Made by a program: the position numbers and the translations under genes
Part shown: in pieces, positions 8,694 to 17,375 of the stretch
Layout of the letters: the number at the start of each line of letters is the position of its first letter
Numbering within the stretch: position 1 is the first letter of the stretch
Source of the DNA: G965215145 sp965215145
GTDB taxonomy: Bacteria > Bacteroidota > Rhodothermia > Rhodothermales > JANQRZ01
DNA: 64,000 nucleotides
Assembly: GCA_965215145.1 (NCBI GenBank)
Contig: OZ244038.1
Coordinates: 744,001-808,000 of the forward strand
Reading direction: 5' to 3'
Notes under the pieces: model-generated
What the model was told of the DNA's origin: nothing
Databases searched by the model: none
The model's input: only the letters and a program-made list of their open reading frames with translations

Positions 8694-11171
8694 ATGCCCG
8701 AGTCCGACCCCGAGCGCCCGTCTCACGTCGCCAAGTTCGGCGGCACCTCCGTCGCCACGGCGGAGCGGGTGCGCACGGCCGTCGGCCTCGTCGCGGCGAT
8801 GCCGGAGGGGGTGCGGCCCGTCGTCGTGACCTCGGCGCTGGGCGGGGTGACGGACCGGCTGCTGGCGGCCATCGACGCGGCGGAGACGCGCTCAGGCGAG
8901 CACCGGGCGATCCTGGAGGAGCTCCGCGAGCGGCACGCCGAGGCGCTCGCCGAACTGGCCTTAGAGGAGGAGCAGGAGGCGGTCGGGGAGCCGCTAGAGG
9001 CGGTCTTCGCCGAGGTAGAGGAGCTGCTGCAGGGGGTCTATCTCCTGCGCGAATGCACGCCCCGCTTCGCCGACGCGGTGACGTCGGCCGGGGAGCGGCT
9101 GGCGGCCCCCCTCGTCGCCGCCGCCTTCCGCACGGCCGGGCACGCCGCCGTCGCCCTCGACGCCCGCCGCTTCGTCCGCACCGACGACGCCTTCGGCGAA
9201 GCGGCCGTGGACTTCGATGCGACCGAGGCCCTCGTCCGCGAGGCGTTCGCCGAACTCGGCCCCGAGACCGTCCCCGTCGTCACTGGGTTCGCCGGCGCGA
9301 CCGAGGACGGGGTGACGACGACGCTCGGCCGCTCGGGCTCGGACTACACGGCCACGATCCTCGCCGCCGCCCTCGGCGCGGAGGGCGTCACCATCTGGAC
9401 CGATGTGGACGGCGTGCTCTCGGCCGACCCCCGCATCGCGCCGGAGGCGTTCACCCTCCCGGAGCTCTCGTACCGCGAGGCCGCCGAGCTGGCCCACTTC
9501 GGCGCGAAGGTGCTCCACCCCCGCACGATGCGCCCGCTCGAACGGGCCGGCATCCCCCTGCGGATCCGCAACACGCTGCGCCCCGAGGCCGGGGGCACCC
9601 GCATCACCGCCGCCCCGCCGCCGTCGGAGTCGCCGATCCGGGCCGTCACCGCCGTCCGCGACGCCGCGCTCGTCCGGGTCGAGGGGGCGGGGCTGCTCGG
9701 CGTGCCGGACCTCACGGCGCGGGCCTTCGGCGCGGTGGCCGGGGGGAAACTGCCGGTGCTGCTGATCGCGCAGGCCTCCAGCGAGGGGAGCCTCTGCTTC
9801 GCCGTCCGCGACCGCGACCGCGCGGCGGCCGTCGAGGCGCTGAATGGGGAGTTCGAGCGGGAGTGCGCGCGCGGCGACCTCCACGGGATCGAGGGGGAGG
9901 GCGGGCTCGCCATCGTGGCGGCGGTGGGGGACGGGCTCCGCCGCGCGCCGGGGCTGGCCGGGCGGATGTTCGCCACGCTCGCGCGGGCGCACGTCAACGT
10001 GCTCGCCATCGCCGAGGGGGCCAGCGAGCACAACCTCTCCTGCGTCGTCGCCGATGGGGAGGCCGCGCGGGCGGTGCAGGCGCTCCACGCCGCCTTCGCG
10101 CTCCGCCGCCTCCGCGCCCACCTCGTCGTCGTCGGCGCCGGCACCGTCGGGCGCGCGTTGCTCGGCCTCCTCGCCGAGCAGGCCGCTGCGCTCCGCGACG
10201 GCCTCCGCCTCGACCTCCGACTGGTCGGCCTCGCAGACTCGAAGCGGCTGGTGTGGGACGAGGACGGCCTCGCGTTCGACGCGGCTGGTGACCGGCTGGA
10301 AGAGGCCGAGCCGGAGGACGACGTGCTCGGCAGCCTCACCGAGCGGATCGAGGCGGCGCGGCTCGAACGGATCGTGGTGGTGGACGCCACCGCGAGCGAG
10401 GCCGTCGCCCGGCGCTACCCGGCGTGGCTGCGGGTGGGCGCCGCCGTCGTCACCCCGAATCAGCGCGCCAACACGCTCGACGCGGAGCTTTACGAGGAGG
10501 TGCGCGAGGCGGCCCAGGCGGGCGAGGCCCCGTTCCTCTACGAGTCCACCGTCGGCGCCGGGCTCTCAGTGATCGGGACGCTCCGCGACCTGCTCCGTAC
10601 CGGCGACCGCGTCGAGCGGATCGAGGGGGTGATCTCGGGCACGCTGGCGTCCGTGTTCAACGCGATGCGCGAGGGCGCCGCGTTCTCCGAGGCCGTCCGC
10701 CACGCCGCCGAGCGTGGCCTCACCGAGCCCGACCCCCGCGCCGACCTCGCCGGGGAGGACGTCCGGCGCAAGCTCGTCACGTTGGCCCGCGAGGTCGGCT
10801 TCCAGCCGGAGGCGGTGCAGGTGCAGTCGCTCGTGCCGGAGGGGCTGGAGGCGGTCCCGCTAGAAGAATTCTGGGAGCGCCTACCGGAGGGGGACACCGC
10901 GTGGCAGCGGAAGTGGGCGGGGTTCGCCGCGCGCGGCGAGCACCTCCAGTACGTCGCCGTGCTCAGCCGCGAGGTGGTACGGGCCGGGGTGCAGGCGCTG
11001 CCCGAGGGCTCGGCGCCGGCCCGGCTGCGCGGGGCCGGCCTCCTGATCGCCTTCCACACCGAGCGCTACGGCCCCGAGCCGCTGGTCGTGCAGGGGCCGG
11101 GCGCCAGCGTCGCCGTCACCGCCGCCGTCCTCCTCGCCGACGTGGTCCGCGCCGCCGAAGCGATGCGTTAG
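8694..11171 (+). CDS. thrA: Bifunctional aspartokinase/homoserine dehydrogenase
   Basis: 825 residues, the usual size of ThrA/MetL fusions. The N-terminal aspartokinase starts with KFGGTSVA (residues 14-21) and continues with SGSDYTATI and FGAKVLHPRTM. Two ACT-like regions follow (about 310-460), and the homoserine dehydrogenase Rossmann fold opens at VVVGAGTVGRALL (about 475), with GLTEPDPRADLAGEDVRRK further on. It catalyses the first and third steps from aspartate toward threonine and methionine, and its first product also feeds the lysine branch encoded just downstream. Threonine feedback through the ACT domains is known for the family. The start codon abuts a heptamer repeat. Confidence 0.93.
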   Translation: MPESDPERPSHVAKFGGTSVATAERVRTAVGLVAAMPEGVRPVVVTSALGGVTDRLLAAIDAAETRSGEHRAILEELRERHAEALAELALEEEQEAVGEPLEAVFAEVEELLQGVYLLRECTPRFADAVTSAGERLAAPLVAAAFRTAGHAAVALDARRFVRTDDAFGEAAVDFDATEALVREAFAELGPETVPVVTGFAGATEDGVTTTLGRSGSDYTATILAAALGAEGVTIWTDVDGVLSADPRIAPEAFTLPELSYREAAELAHFGAKVLHPRTMRPLERAGIPLRIRNTLRPEAGGTRITAAPPPSESPIRAVTAVRDAALVRVEGAGLLGVPDLTARAFGAVAGGKLPVLLIAQASSEGSLCFAVRDRDRAAAVEALNGEFERECARGDLHGIEGEGGLAIVAAVGDGLRRAPGLAGRMFATLARAHVNVLAIAEGASEHNLSCVVADGEAARAVQALHAAFALRRLRAHLVVVGAGTVGRALLGLLAEQAAALRDGLRLDLRLVGLADSKRLVWDEDGLAFDAAGDRLEEAEPEDDVLGSLTERIEAARLERIVVVDATASEAVARRYPAWLRVGAAVVTPNQRANTLDAELYEEVREAAQAGEAPFLYESTVGAGLSVIGTLRDLLRTGDRVERIEGVISGTLASVFNAMREGAAFSEAVRHAAERGLTEPDPRADLAGEDVRRKLVTLAREVGFQPEAVQVQSLVPEGLEAVPLEEFWERLPEGDTAWQRKWAGFAARGEHLQYVAVLSREVVRAGVQALPEGSAPARLRGAGLLIAFHTERYGPEPLVVQGPGASVAVTAAVLLADVVRAAEAMR

Positions 11172-11556
11172 TCTGGGACGGGGTGGGTGAGGACGAGCTC
11201 CCGCCGCGCGTTGGAGTTCGCCAAGCCGTCGGCCTCGCGGTACGTCTCGAGCCGGCCGTTGACGAGCAGCTCCAGTCGCATCCCCACGTCCCCACCGCTG
11301 GCAGCGGCGCGGAGGTAGACCTCGGAGCCGGCCGGCGCGCGGAAGGGCGTGCTCCACGGGAGATCAGCCCTGCCCCTGCTCCGCCGCACGCCGGGTGCCG
11401 GCCGAAGGGCTCCACGCGGAGTTCCAGGAGCGGGCCCAACGGCGGCGGGTCGGGCGCCGACTCCGCAGGCTCCGCGTCGCAGCCGGCGAAGAGGAGAGCG
11501 GAGCCGATGAAGAGGAGGCCGGAGAGGAGACTGACCAGGGCGAGGCGTACCTTCAC
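11168..11556 (-). pseudogene. Small MmpS-like lipoprotein gene with a one-base frameshift
   Basis: The ATG at 11556 opens a clear lipoprotein signal (MKVRLALVSLLSGLLFIGS, lipobox Cys in LLFAGCDAEP). The frame becomes non-sensical after about residue 62. The C-terminal half continues in another frame: DLPWSTPFRAPAGSEVYLRA... LELLVNGRLETYREADG, which resembles small MmpS-like surface lipoproteins. Adding one base in the CCC run at 11368-11370 joins the halves as ...GAGADLPWS... and gives 129 residues. The gene converges on thrA with overlapping stop codons. Either a pseudogene or a sequencing error; the family call is tentative. Confidence 0.55.
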
Positions 11557-11589
11557 GGTGCGGCTTGGACGGCGCGTGGGGAGGAGCGC

Positions 11590-11597
11590 CGAATCTA
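11590..11597 (-). promoter_or_regulatory. TAnnTT element (TAGATTCG) upstream of the lipoprotein gene
   Basis: On the minus strand TAGATTCG lies 33 nt upstream of the lipoprotein start at 11556, in the short space shared with the divergent dapB gene. The same octamer occurs before the gene starting at 37759. Confidence 0.35.
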
Positions 11598-11613
11598 CTT
11601 ACGCTCGCACCGA

Positions 11614-12381
11614 ATGACCAGCAGCCAGCCCTTGAAGATCGCCCTCGTCGGGACCGGCCGGATGGGACAGGCCGTCGAGAGCGCAGTCGAACGCGGCGGG
11701 CGACACCGGATCGTCGCCCGGTTCGACGAGGCGCGGCCCCTGATGGGCGCCCGCGACCCCGACGACCTCGGCGGCGCCGACGTCGCCATCGACTTCTCTG
11801 CGCCGGACGTGGCGCTCGACCACCTCCACCGCTACGCGGCCTGGGGCCTCGACGCCGTCGTCGGCACGACGGGGTGGTACGACGAGCTCCCGAAGGTGGA
11901 GGCGTGGGTCGAGGAGGGACGAAACGGGGTGCTCTACGCGCCGAACTTCTCGCTCGGCGTAGCCGCCCTCGTCCGCGCCCTCCGCGGCGCGCTCCCCCTC
12001 CTCGACCGCCTGACGGAGTACGACGCGTTCGTCCACGAGGCCCACCACACCGGGAAGGTGGACAGCCCGAGTGGGACGGCGCTGCTGCTGGCCGAGGAGG
12101 TGGTCGAGGGACTAGAGCGCAAGACCCGCATCGAGGCGGAGACGCAGCACGGGCGGATCGAGCCGGCCGCGCTCCACGTGACCAGCACGCGGGCCGGCGC
12201 CATCTTCGGCGAGCACACCGTCGGGTTCGACAGCCCGCACGACCAGCTCCTCTTCCGGCACGTCGCCAAGGGCCGCGACGCGTTCGCCGCCGGCGCCCTC
12301 CGCGCCGCCGAGTGGGTCCGCGGCCGGACGGGCATGTTCACGCTGGACGACCTGCTAGAAGATCTGGAGACCGGTTCGTAG
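11614..12381 (+). CDS. dapB: 4-hydroxy-tetrahydrodipicolinate reductase
   Basis: 255 residues from the ATG at 11614 (MTSSQPLKIALVGTGRMG); the frame is open from 11395 but the upstream part is antisense to the lipoprotein gene. The N-terminal Rossmann fold has VGTGRMGQAV, and the signature EAHHTGKVDSPSGTA supplies the catalytic His pair and Lys. It reduces hydroxy-tetrahydrodipicolinate with NAD(P)H, the second committed step to lysine and diaminopimelate. Its stop codon TAG (12379-12381) is part of a dispersed GTAGGGGC repeat that begins at 12378. Confidence 0.94.
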   Translation: MTSSQPLKIALVGTGRMGQAVESAVERGGRHRIVARFDEARPLMGARDPDDLGGADVAIDFSAPDVALDHLHRYAAWGLDAVVGTTGWYDELPKVEAWVEEGRNGVLYAPNFSLGVAALVRALRGALPLLDRLTEYDAFVHEAHHTGKVDSPSGTALLLAEEVVEGLERKTRIEAETQHGRIEPAALHVTSTRAGAIFGEHTVGFDSPHDQLLFRHVAKGRDAFAAGALRAAEWVRGRTGMFTLDDLLEDLETGS

Positions 12382-12402
12382 GGGCGCGATACATCGCGCC
12401 CT
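12378..12402. repeat. GTAGGGGC-type palindromic repeat (copy 1)
   Basis: Starts GTAGGGGCGCGATA and continues CATCGCGCCCTGG; the right end is worn. It overlaps and supplies the dapB stop codon. Confidence 0.7.
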
Positions 12403-12430
12403 GGCGGAGAGTTGGCGCCGGCCTGGTGGC

Positions 12431-12455
12431 GGGCACGGCACCGCCGTGCCCCTAC
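12431..12455. repeat. GTAGGGGC-type palindromic repeat (copy 2)
   Basis: GGGCACGGC-ACC-GCCGTGCCC followed by CTAC: the same outer end as the other copies but with an ACGGC core. It lies in the dapB-dapA spacer. Confidence 0.7.
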
Positions 12456-12516
12456 AGGTTCTGGGGCGGGGTGCCATGCCCGCCATCGGCGAGGGCGCCG
12501 CGCCAACGCTCAACGA

Positions 12517-12540
12517 GGGCGAGGCATGCCTCGCCCCTAC
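12517..12540. repeat. GTAGGGGC-type palindromic repeat (copy 3)
   Basis: GGGCGAGGCA paired with TGCCTCGCCC and ending CTAC; core GAGGCATGCCTC. Right half complete, left end worn. Confidence 0.7.
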
Positions 12541-12575
12541 GGAGGACTGGCGTTGATGCGGTGGGGGCCAGCACA

Positions 12576-12595
12576 GGGCGAACGCCGTTCGCCCC
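12576..12595. repeat. GTAGGGGC-type palindromic repeat (copy 4, worn)
   Basis: GGGCGAAC-GCC-GTTCGCCC followed by CC; core GAACGCCGTTC and no CTAC end. Fourth member of the group packed between dapB and dapA, which otherwise holds no gene. Confidence 0.6.
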
Positions 12596-12622
12596 CAAGG
12601 CCGCCCTGGGTGTGGCTGGCGG

Positions 12623-12630
12623 TAGCTTTC
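12623..12630 (+). promoter_or_regulatory. TAnnTT element (TAGCTTTC) upstream of dapA
   Basis: Sits 71 nt before the dapA ATG. The intervening leader consists almost entirely of ten heptamers. If this is the -10 element, the repeat is the 5' untranslated region and its copy number sets the leader length. Confidence 0.4.
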
Positions 12631-12698
12631 ACCGCTCACCGCTCACCGCTCACCGCTCACCGCTCACCGCTCACCGCTCACCGCTCACCGCTCACCGC
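12629..12698 (+). repeat. 7-bp tandem repeat (TCACCGC, 10 units) in the dapA leader
   Basis: Ten perfect copies of TCACCGC, ending 3 nt before the dapA start codon at 12702. Perfect identity of all units suggests recent expansion by slippage. Not CRISPR-like: there are no spacers. Confidence 0.95.
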
Positions 12699-12701
12699 CC
12701 C

Positions 12702-13622
12702 ATGCCCGACCTCCTCTTCCGCGGGACCGCCCCCGCCCTCGTCACCCCCTTCACGACCGATGACCGCGTGGACGAGGCCGCCCTCCGTCGGCTGATCGAC
12801 TTCCAGGTCGAAGGGAGCGCGGGCTACGCCGGCGTCGAAGCGCTCGTCGTGCTCGGCACCACGGGCGAGAACCCGACCGTCACCGACGCCGAGCGCCGCC
12901 GGATCACGGAGGTCGCCATCGAGCACGCGGCCGGGCGGGTGCCGGTCGTCGTGGGGACGGGAACGAACGACACGGCCCAGAGCGCGCGCTACTCGCGCGA
13001 GGCCGTCGGGATGGGCGCCGACGCGCTCCTCGTCGTCGGGCCGTACTACAACAAGCCGACGCCGGCGGGCCTCCTCCGGCACGTCTCCATGATCGCCGAC
13101 GCGGCCGCCGCGCCGATCCTGCTCTACAACGTCCCCGGCCGGACGGGCTCGAACATCACCGCCGAGACGACCCTACGGATCGCGGAGCAGGTGCCGGCCG
13201 TGTTCGGGGTGAAGGAGGCCAGCGGCGACCTCGCCCAGATCACCGACCTCCTCGCCGCCCGCCCCGACGGCTTCGGCGTCTACTCCGGCGACGACGACCT
13301 CACGTTGCCCATGCTCGCCCTCGGCGCCGACGGGCTCGTGAGCGTGATCGCCAACGCCGTCCCCGGCCCCGTCGCCGAGATGGTCCGCCGTGGCCTCGCT
13401 GGGGAGTTGGAGCGGGCGCGGGCGCTCCACTTCGAGCTGCTGGGCGCGATGCGGGCGTCGTTCTTCGAGAGCAACCCTGGCCCCGTCAAGGCCGTGCTGG
13501 CGGAGATGGGGATGATGGACGCCGCCGTCCGCCCGCCCCTGGCCGCCGTCGGCGACGACACCCGCGCCCGCGTAATGCAGGCCTACGGGCCGCACATCAA
13601 CGTGCAGACGTTCCAGGAGTAG
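12702..13622 (+). CDS. dapA: 4-hydroxy-tetrahydrodipicolinate synthase
   Basis: 306 residues from the ATG at 12702 (MPDLLFRGTAPALVTPF). The frame runs upstream to 11565 through the spacer and dapB, but that part is not homologous. TIM-barrel motifs are present: GTTGENPT, YYNKPTPAG, the LYNVPGRTG tyrosine and the Schiff-base lysine in VFGVKEASGD (about residue 170). It condenses pyruvate with aspartate semialdehyde, opening the lysine/DAP branch. The usual DapA is about 290-300 residues. Confidence 0.95.
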   Translation: MPDLLFRGTAPALVTPFTTDDRVDEAALRRLIDFQVEGSAGYAGVEALVVLGTTGENPTVTDAERRRITEVAIEHAAGRVPVVVGTGTNDTAQSARYSREAVGMGADALLVVGPYYNKPTPAGLLRHVSMIADAAAAPILLYNVPGRTGSNITAETTLRIAEQVPAVFGVKEASGDLAQITDLLAARPDGFGVYSGDDDLTLPMLALGADGLVSVIANAVPGPVAEMVRRGLAGELERARALHFELLGAMRASFFESNPGPVKAVLAEMGMMDAAVRPPLAAVGDDTRARVMQAYGPHINVQTFQE

Positions 13623-13651
13623 GGGCCACCGCCTTTGCTCCCCCCACCGCC

Positions 13652-13679
13652 GTAGGGGCACGATATATCGTGCCCCTAC
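13652..13679. repeat. GTAGGGGC-type palindromic repeat (copy 5, perfect 28-bp palindrome)
   Basis: Half-site GTAGGGGCACGATA followed by its exact reverse complement. Lies between dapA and dapD, 24 bp before the dapD ATG. It could fold into a hairpin in the transcript. Confidence 0.9.
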
Positions 13680-13703
13680 ATCTCCTCATCACGTAGCTCT
13701 CTC

Positions 13704-14549
13704 ATGCCCGGCCCCGCCCAGATCCGCGCTGACCTCCAGCCCTTCCTCGACGCTCCCAAACAAGGACTCGACGAGGCCGCCGCGCGCCGCGCCCTCGACC
13801 CGTTCCTCGACGCCCTCGACGCCGGCACTGTCCGCTCCGCCGAGCGGGGAGAGGACGGGACGTGGCGCGCGAACGGGTGGGTCAAGGAGGGCATCCTCCT
13901 CGGCTTCCGCCTCGGGCGGATCGAGGCGACCTCGGCCGGGCCGATGCGGTTCTTCGACAAGGACACGTACCCGACGAAGCCCCTCGCAGAGAGCGACGGC
14001 GTCCGCGTCGTCCCCGGCGGCTCGGCCGTCCGGCGCGGAAGCTACCTCGCCCCCGGCGTCGTCTGCATGCCGCCGATGTACGTCAACGTCGGGGCCTACG
14101 TGGACGCGGCGACCATGGTGGACTCCCACGCGCTCGTCGGGAGTTGTGCGCAGATCGGCAAGCGCGTCCACCTCTCGGCGGCGGCGCAGGTCGGCGGCGT
14201 GCTCGAGCCCGTCGGCGCTGTGCCCGTGGTGGTCGAGGACGACGTGTTCGTCGGCGGCGGGTGCGGGATCTACGAGGGGTGCGTCGTGCGGGAGGGCGCC
14301 GTGCTCGCGGCGGGCGTGATCCTCACCGGCTCCTCGCGCGTCTACGACCTCCCCAACGAGCGCGTCCTCCGCCGCAGCGACGGCGGCCCGCTGGAGATCC
14401 CCGCCGGCGCCGTCGTCATCCCCGGCGTGCGGGGCGTGGACTCCGAGTTCGGGCGAGAGCACGGCCTCGGCCTCGCGGCCCCGGTCATCGTCAAGTACCG
14501 CGACGCCTCGACCGACGCGGCGACCTCGCTCGAAGAGGCCCTGCGGTAG
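13704..14549 (+). CDS. dapD: Tetrahydrodipicolinate N-succinyltransferase
   Basis: 281 residues against 274 in E. coli. An N-terminal helical part (RAALDPFLDALDAG) leads to the motif KDTYPTKPLAES, then a left-handed beta-helix of hexapeptide repeats (GSYLAPGVVCMPPMYVNVGA, GSCAQIGKRVHLSAAAQVGG, IYEGCVVREGAVLAAGVILT). It succinylates tetrahydrodipicolinate in the succinylase route to DAP and lysine. It follows dapA by 81 bp that contain only the palindrome, so the lysine genes are probably co-transcribed. Confidence 0.94.
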   Translation: MPGPAQIRADLQPFLDAPKQGLDEAAARRALDPFLDALDAGTVRSAERGEDGTWRANGWVKEGILLGFRLGRIEATSAGPMRFFDKDTYPTKPLAESDGVRVVPGGSAVRRGSYLAPGVVCMPPMYVNVGAYVDAATMVDSHALVGSCAQIGKRVHLSAAAQVGGVLEPVGAVPVVVEDDVFVGGGCGIYEGCVVREGAVLAAGVILTGSSRVYDLPNERVLRRSDGGPLEIPAGAVVIPGVRGVDSEFGREHGLGLAAPVIVKYRDASTDAATSLEEALR

Positions 14550-14761
14550 CGGCTCTGCCGGGGTGGCACGGCGCCTCTGTCAGATCGCCGCGTAGGCTAA
14601 ATCCGCCCGGAGCTGCCTTTCTCGCGAATGCGGGGCACACTTCACGCGAATCAGGGATTCCCCCGTTGTGGAAGTGGACGCTGTGGCAGACTATTGAGCG
14701 TGGACAGATTGTTGTTCCAACAGGAGCATTCTCACGACCCCGCGACACAGCCCCCACCCCC

Positions 14762-15421
14762 GTGGCCGACCGCACCCAGACCCGCCGCTACGTCAAGACC
14801 CACGCCCATACCCGCGCCCGGCTTTCCCGCCGCGAGATGCTGGACGAGATGACGGACGAGGACCTCATGCGCCAGTTCCAGATGGGGACGGTCGAGGCGT
14901 TCAACCTCCTCGTCGAGCGCTACAGCGAGCCGCTCTCGCACTACCTCTACCGGTTCACGAAGGACCGCCGCCGCGTCGAGGACCTCCTGCAGGAGACGTT
15001 CCTCCGCGTCTACCGCAACCGCCACAGCTACCGCCCCGTCGCGAAGTTCTCGACGTGGCTCTACACCATCGCCGGGAACCTCGCCCGCTCGGAGTACCGG
15101 AAGCAGAAGCGGCGCCAGACGTACTCCATCCAGTCCGAGAGCCGCGACGGCGAGGAGTACGAGATGCCGCTGCCGGACGAGACGTTCAGCCCGGACAAGG
15201 ACGCGGAGTCGACGTTGCAGGGGGAGCACATCCAGGAGGCGCTGCGGCAGATCCCGGAGGAGTTCCGGGAGGTCGTCGTGCTGCGCGACGTGCAGCAGCT
15301 GGCCTACGAGGAGATCGCGGAGATCACGGGGCTGCCGATGGGGACGGTGAAGAGCCGGATCAACCGGGGCCGCACGAAGCTCCAGCACCTCCTCTCCGAC
15401 GTCTACACCCGACAGAACTAG
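14762..15421 (+). CDS. ECF-type RNA polymerase sigma-70 factor
   Basis: 219 residues from GTG at 14762. An ATG at 14837 would give 194, but the codons in between show the strong third-position C/G bias of real coding sequence. Region 2 holds FNLLVERYSEPLSHYLYRF and EDLLQETFLRVYRNR; region 4 holds LAYEEIAEITGLPMGTVKSR. The linker is acidic (SRDGEEYEMPLPDE). No anti-sigma gene is adjacent, so its control is not visible. The frame upstream to 13862 is a shadow of dapD. Confidence 0.88.
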   Translation: MADRTQTRRYVKTHAHTRARLSRREMLDEMTDEDLMRQFQMGTVEAFNLLVERYSEPLSHYLYRFTKDRRRVEDLLQETFLRVYRNRHSYRPVAKFSTWLYTIAGNLARSEYRKQKRRQTYSIQSESRDGEEYEMPLPDETFSPDKDAESTLQGEHIQEALRQIPEEFREVVVLRDVQQLAYEEIAEITGLPMGTVKSRINRGRTKLQHLLSDVYTRQN

Positions 15422-15527
15422 CACCGCGGGTCCTGCCAGCAACGTTCAGCGGGGTGGCCTTCACAGGTCGCCTCGCTGCCTTTTGCCCCCCTTCACCGGG
15501 AGCGGGGTGGGCGGCACGAGGAGCAGC

Positions 15528-15590
15528 GTAGGGGAGGACCTGCGTGTCCGCCCGGAACCGCAGAGGGCGGGCACAGGGGTCCGCCCCTAC
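15528..15590. repeat. GTAGGGGC-type repeat, long form with internal loop (copy 6)
   Basis: Left arm begins GTAGGGGAGGACCTG and carries GTGTCCGCCC; right arm carries GGGCGGGCAC and ends GGTCCGCCCCTAC. The arms are imperfect complements over about 26 nt with an 11-nt loop. It lies between convergent genes (sigma factor and M1 peptidase). Confidence 0.75.
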
Positions 15591-15620
15591 GGGACGCATC
15601 GCTAACCTGGCTGAGCGACG

Positions 15621-17253
15621 TTATCCCTCCGGTTCAAACGTCTCAACCACAGCGAGGGTGTTCACGCCGGGGTCGAGGCGGACGCTGAGTGGGGCATCGC
15701 CGAGGGGGACGGTATACGTCTCCGCGCGCTCATCCATCATCACCGTCTCGGTGCGGATGCCGTCGACGGTCTCGATGGCGACCTCCAGCGGGAACGTAAA
15801 CGGCTCGCCGTCCTGCGTCTGCCGGAGGGTGATCGTCAGCACGCCGTCGCCGTGGCGCCAGGAGCCGGCGAGGCGGGGGAGGCCGGGGCGGGCGGTCCAC
15901 TGCTCGAAGAAGCCCCTGAGGTCTTCGCCCGAGGCCTCCTGCATCACCCGGCGGAAGTCGGCGGTGGTGGCATTGGCGCCGCGGAAGCGGTCGTAGAAAA
16001 GCCGAAGGCCGCCGAAGAACGCCTCATCCCCGATGCGGCGGCGGAGGAGGTGGAGCACCCACCCGCCCTTCTGGTACGAGTTCGGGTTGAGGAGGTCGGT
16101 CGGCGCGGCGTAGGAGGTGTCTACGAGAGGACGCTCGGGGTTGGCCGCGGCGAAGGCGGCGACGCGCGCGCGGTCACGGGCCATCGCGGCGCGGCGGGCC
16201 TCCTCGCCGTAGGTGAACTCGGTGTAGACGTGGGTGAGGTACGTGGCGAACCCCTCTGAGAGCCAGAGGTGCGGCCAGTCCGCCTCCGTCACCGCGTTCC
16301 CGAACCACTGGTGCGCGACCTCGTGCGCGATGAGCCCCTCGTTCTGCCGCTCGCCCGTGACGGAGTTCTCGTCGTAGAAGATGCTCGACGCGTTCTCCAT
16401 CCCCCCGTAGCGCGTCGTGCTCTGGACGTGGGCGAGCTTGGCGAAGGGGTACGGCCCGAGCAGGCTCTCGAAGAGCAGCAGGACACGGTCGCCACGGGCG
16501 AAGTCGTGGAAGCCGGCCGCGCGGTCCTCGGGGTAGACCCAACTCGAAACGGGCACGCCCCCCGACTTCCTCCCGGTGGCCCACGGCGAACGCCGCCGCG
16601 CCGAGCACGGCGATCTTCGTGGCGAGCGGCGCCGTCGAGGCCCAGCGCGTGAGGCGGCGCCCGTCCGGAAGGTCGGACTCCTCGCGCAGCTCCCCGTTGG
16701 CGACGACCTGGTAGCCGGCGGGCGCCGTCACGGCCCACTCGACGAGCGCCTTGTCCGAGGGGTGGTCCACGGTCGGGAGCCAGTGGCGGGCGCGGTTCGG
16801 CCAGTTGTCGCCGAAGAAGGTCCGCCGGCCGTGGCGGTTCTCGGAGATGATGAGGCCGTCGGCCGGGACACCCGCGTACGTCACCGTGTACGTCCGCTCC
16901 TCGCCCGCCTCGGGCTGATCCGCCAGCCCGATCACGAGGCGGTCAGCGGCATGGCGGAAGGGGAGGGGCCGACCGTCCCCGGTGACGGCGGCGACGGTCA
17001 TCCCCCAGCCGTCCGGCCGCGCGGCTACGAGGTCGAGCGGGAGCGCGGTGAGGGTGTCGGCGGTGAAGCGGACGGTGATGGCCGCCTCGCCCTCGATCCG
17101 ATCCGAGGCATCCGAGAGCTCGATGCCAAAGCTGTAGCGGAGCACGTCCACGCCGGGCCGGTAGCCTTTCCGCCCGACGGGGTCGGCGGGGAACGGCTGC
17201 GCGGCGAGCGGGGCCGTGAGAAGCAGCGGGAGAAGGACGAGCAGCGGGCGCAT
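15621..17253 (-). pseudogene. Secreted M1-family metallopeptidase with a one-base frameshift
   Basis: The ATG at 17253 opens a Sec signal (MRPLLVLLPLLLTAPLAAQ) and an M1 N-terminal domain. The frame breaks near residue 231, and the catalytic half continues in another frame: YGGMENASS, HEVAHQWFGNAVTEADWPHL and EGFATYL give the GxMEN exopeptidase and HExxH-x18-E zinc motifs. Removing one base from the run of six C (plus strand) at 16558-16563 restores ...EEVGGVPVSSW... and a 543-residue protein. All catalytic residues are intact, so this is a recent lesion, phase variation or a sequencing error. Family role: zinc aminopeptidase. Confidence 0.85.
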
Positions 17254-17321
17254 CGAGGCGGAATGAAACCGAGGGGAGCAGGGAACGGTGGGACGGACGG
17301 GCGATTCCACCCGGCACGGGC

Positions 17322-17329
17322 GGAAGGTA
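17322..17329 (-). promoter_or_regulatory. TAnnTT element (TACCTTCC) upstream of the M1 peptidase gene
   Basis: On the minus strand, 68 nt upstream of the ATG at 17253, and identical to the TACCTTCC before the gene at 34882. No clear -35 box. Confidence 0.3.
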
Positions 17330-17375
17330 CCGGACAGCATCGGCCCTCTCCCGCCCAGTCCAGCGCCCCCCGTTG

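Noticed and set aside
12629..12698. Possible CRISPR array before dapA
   Set aside because: Period of 7 bp without spacers and no cas genes; it is a simple tandem repeat.
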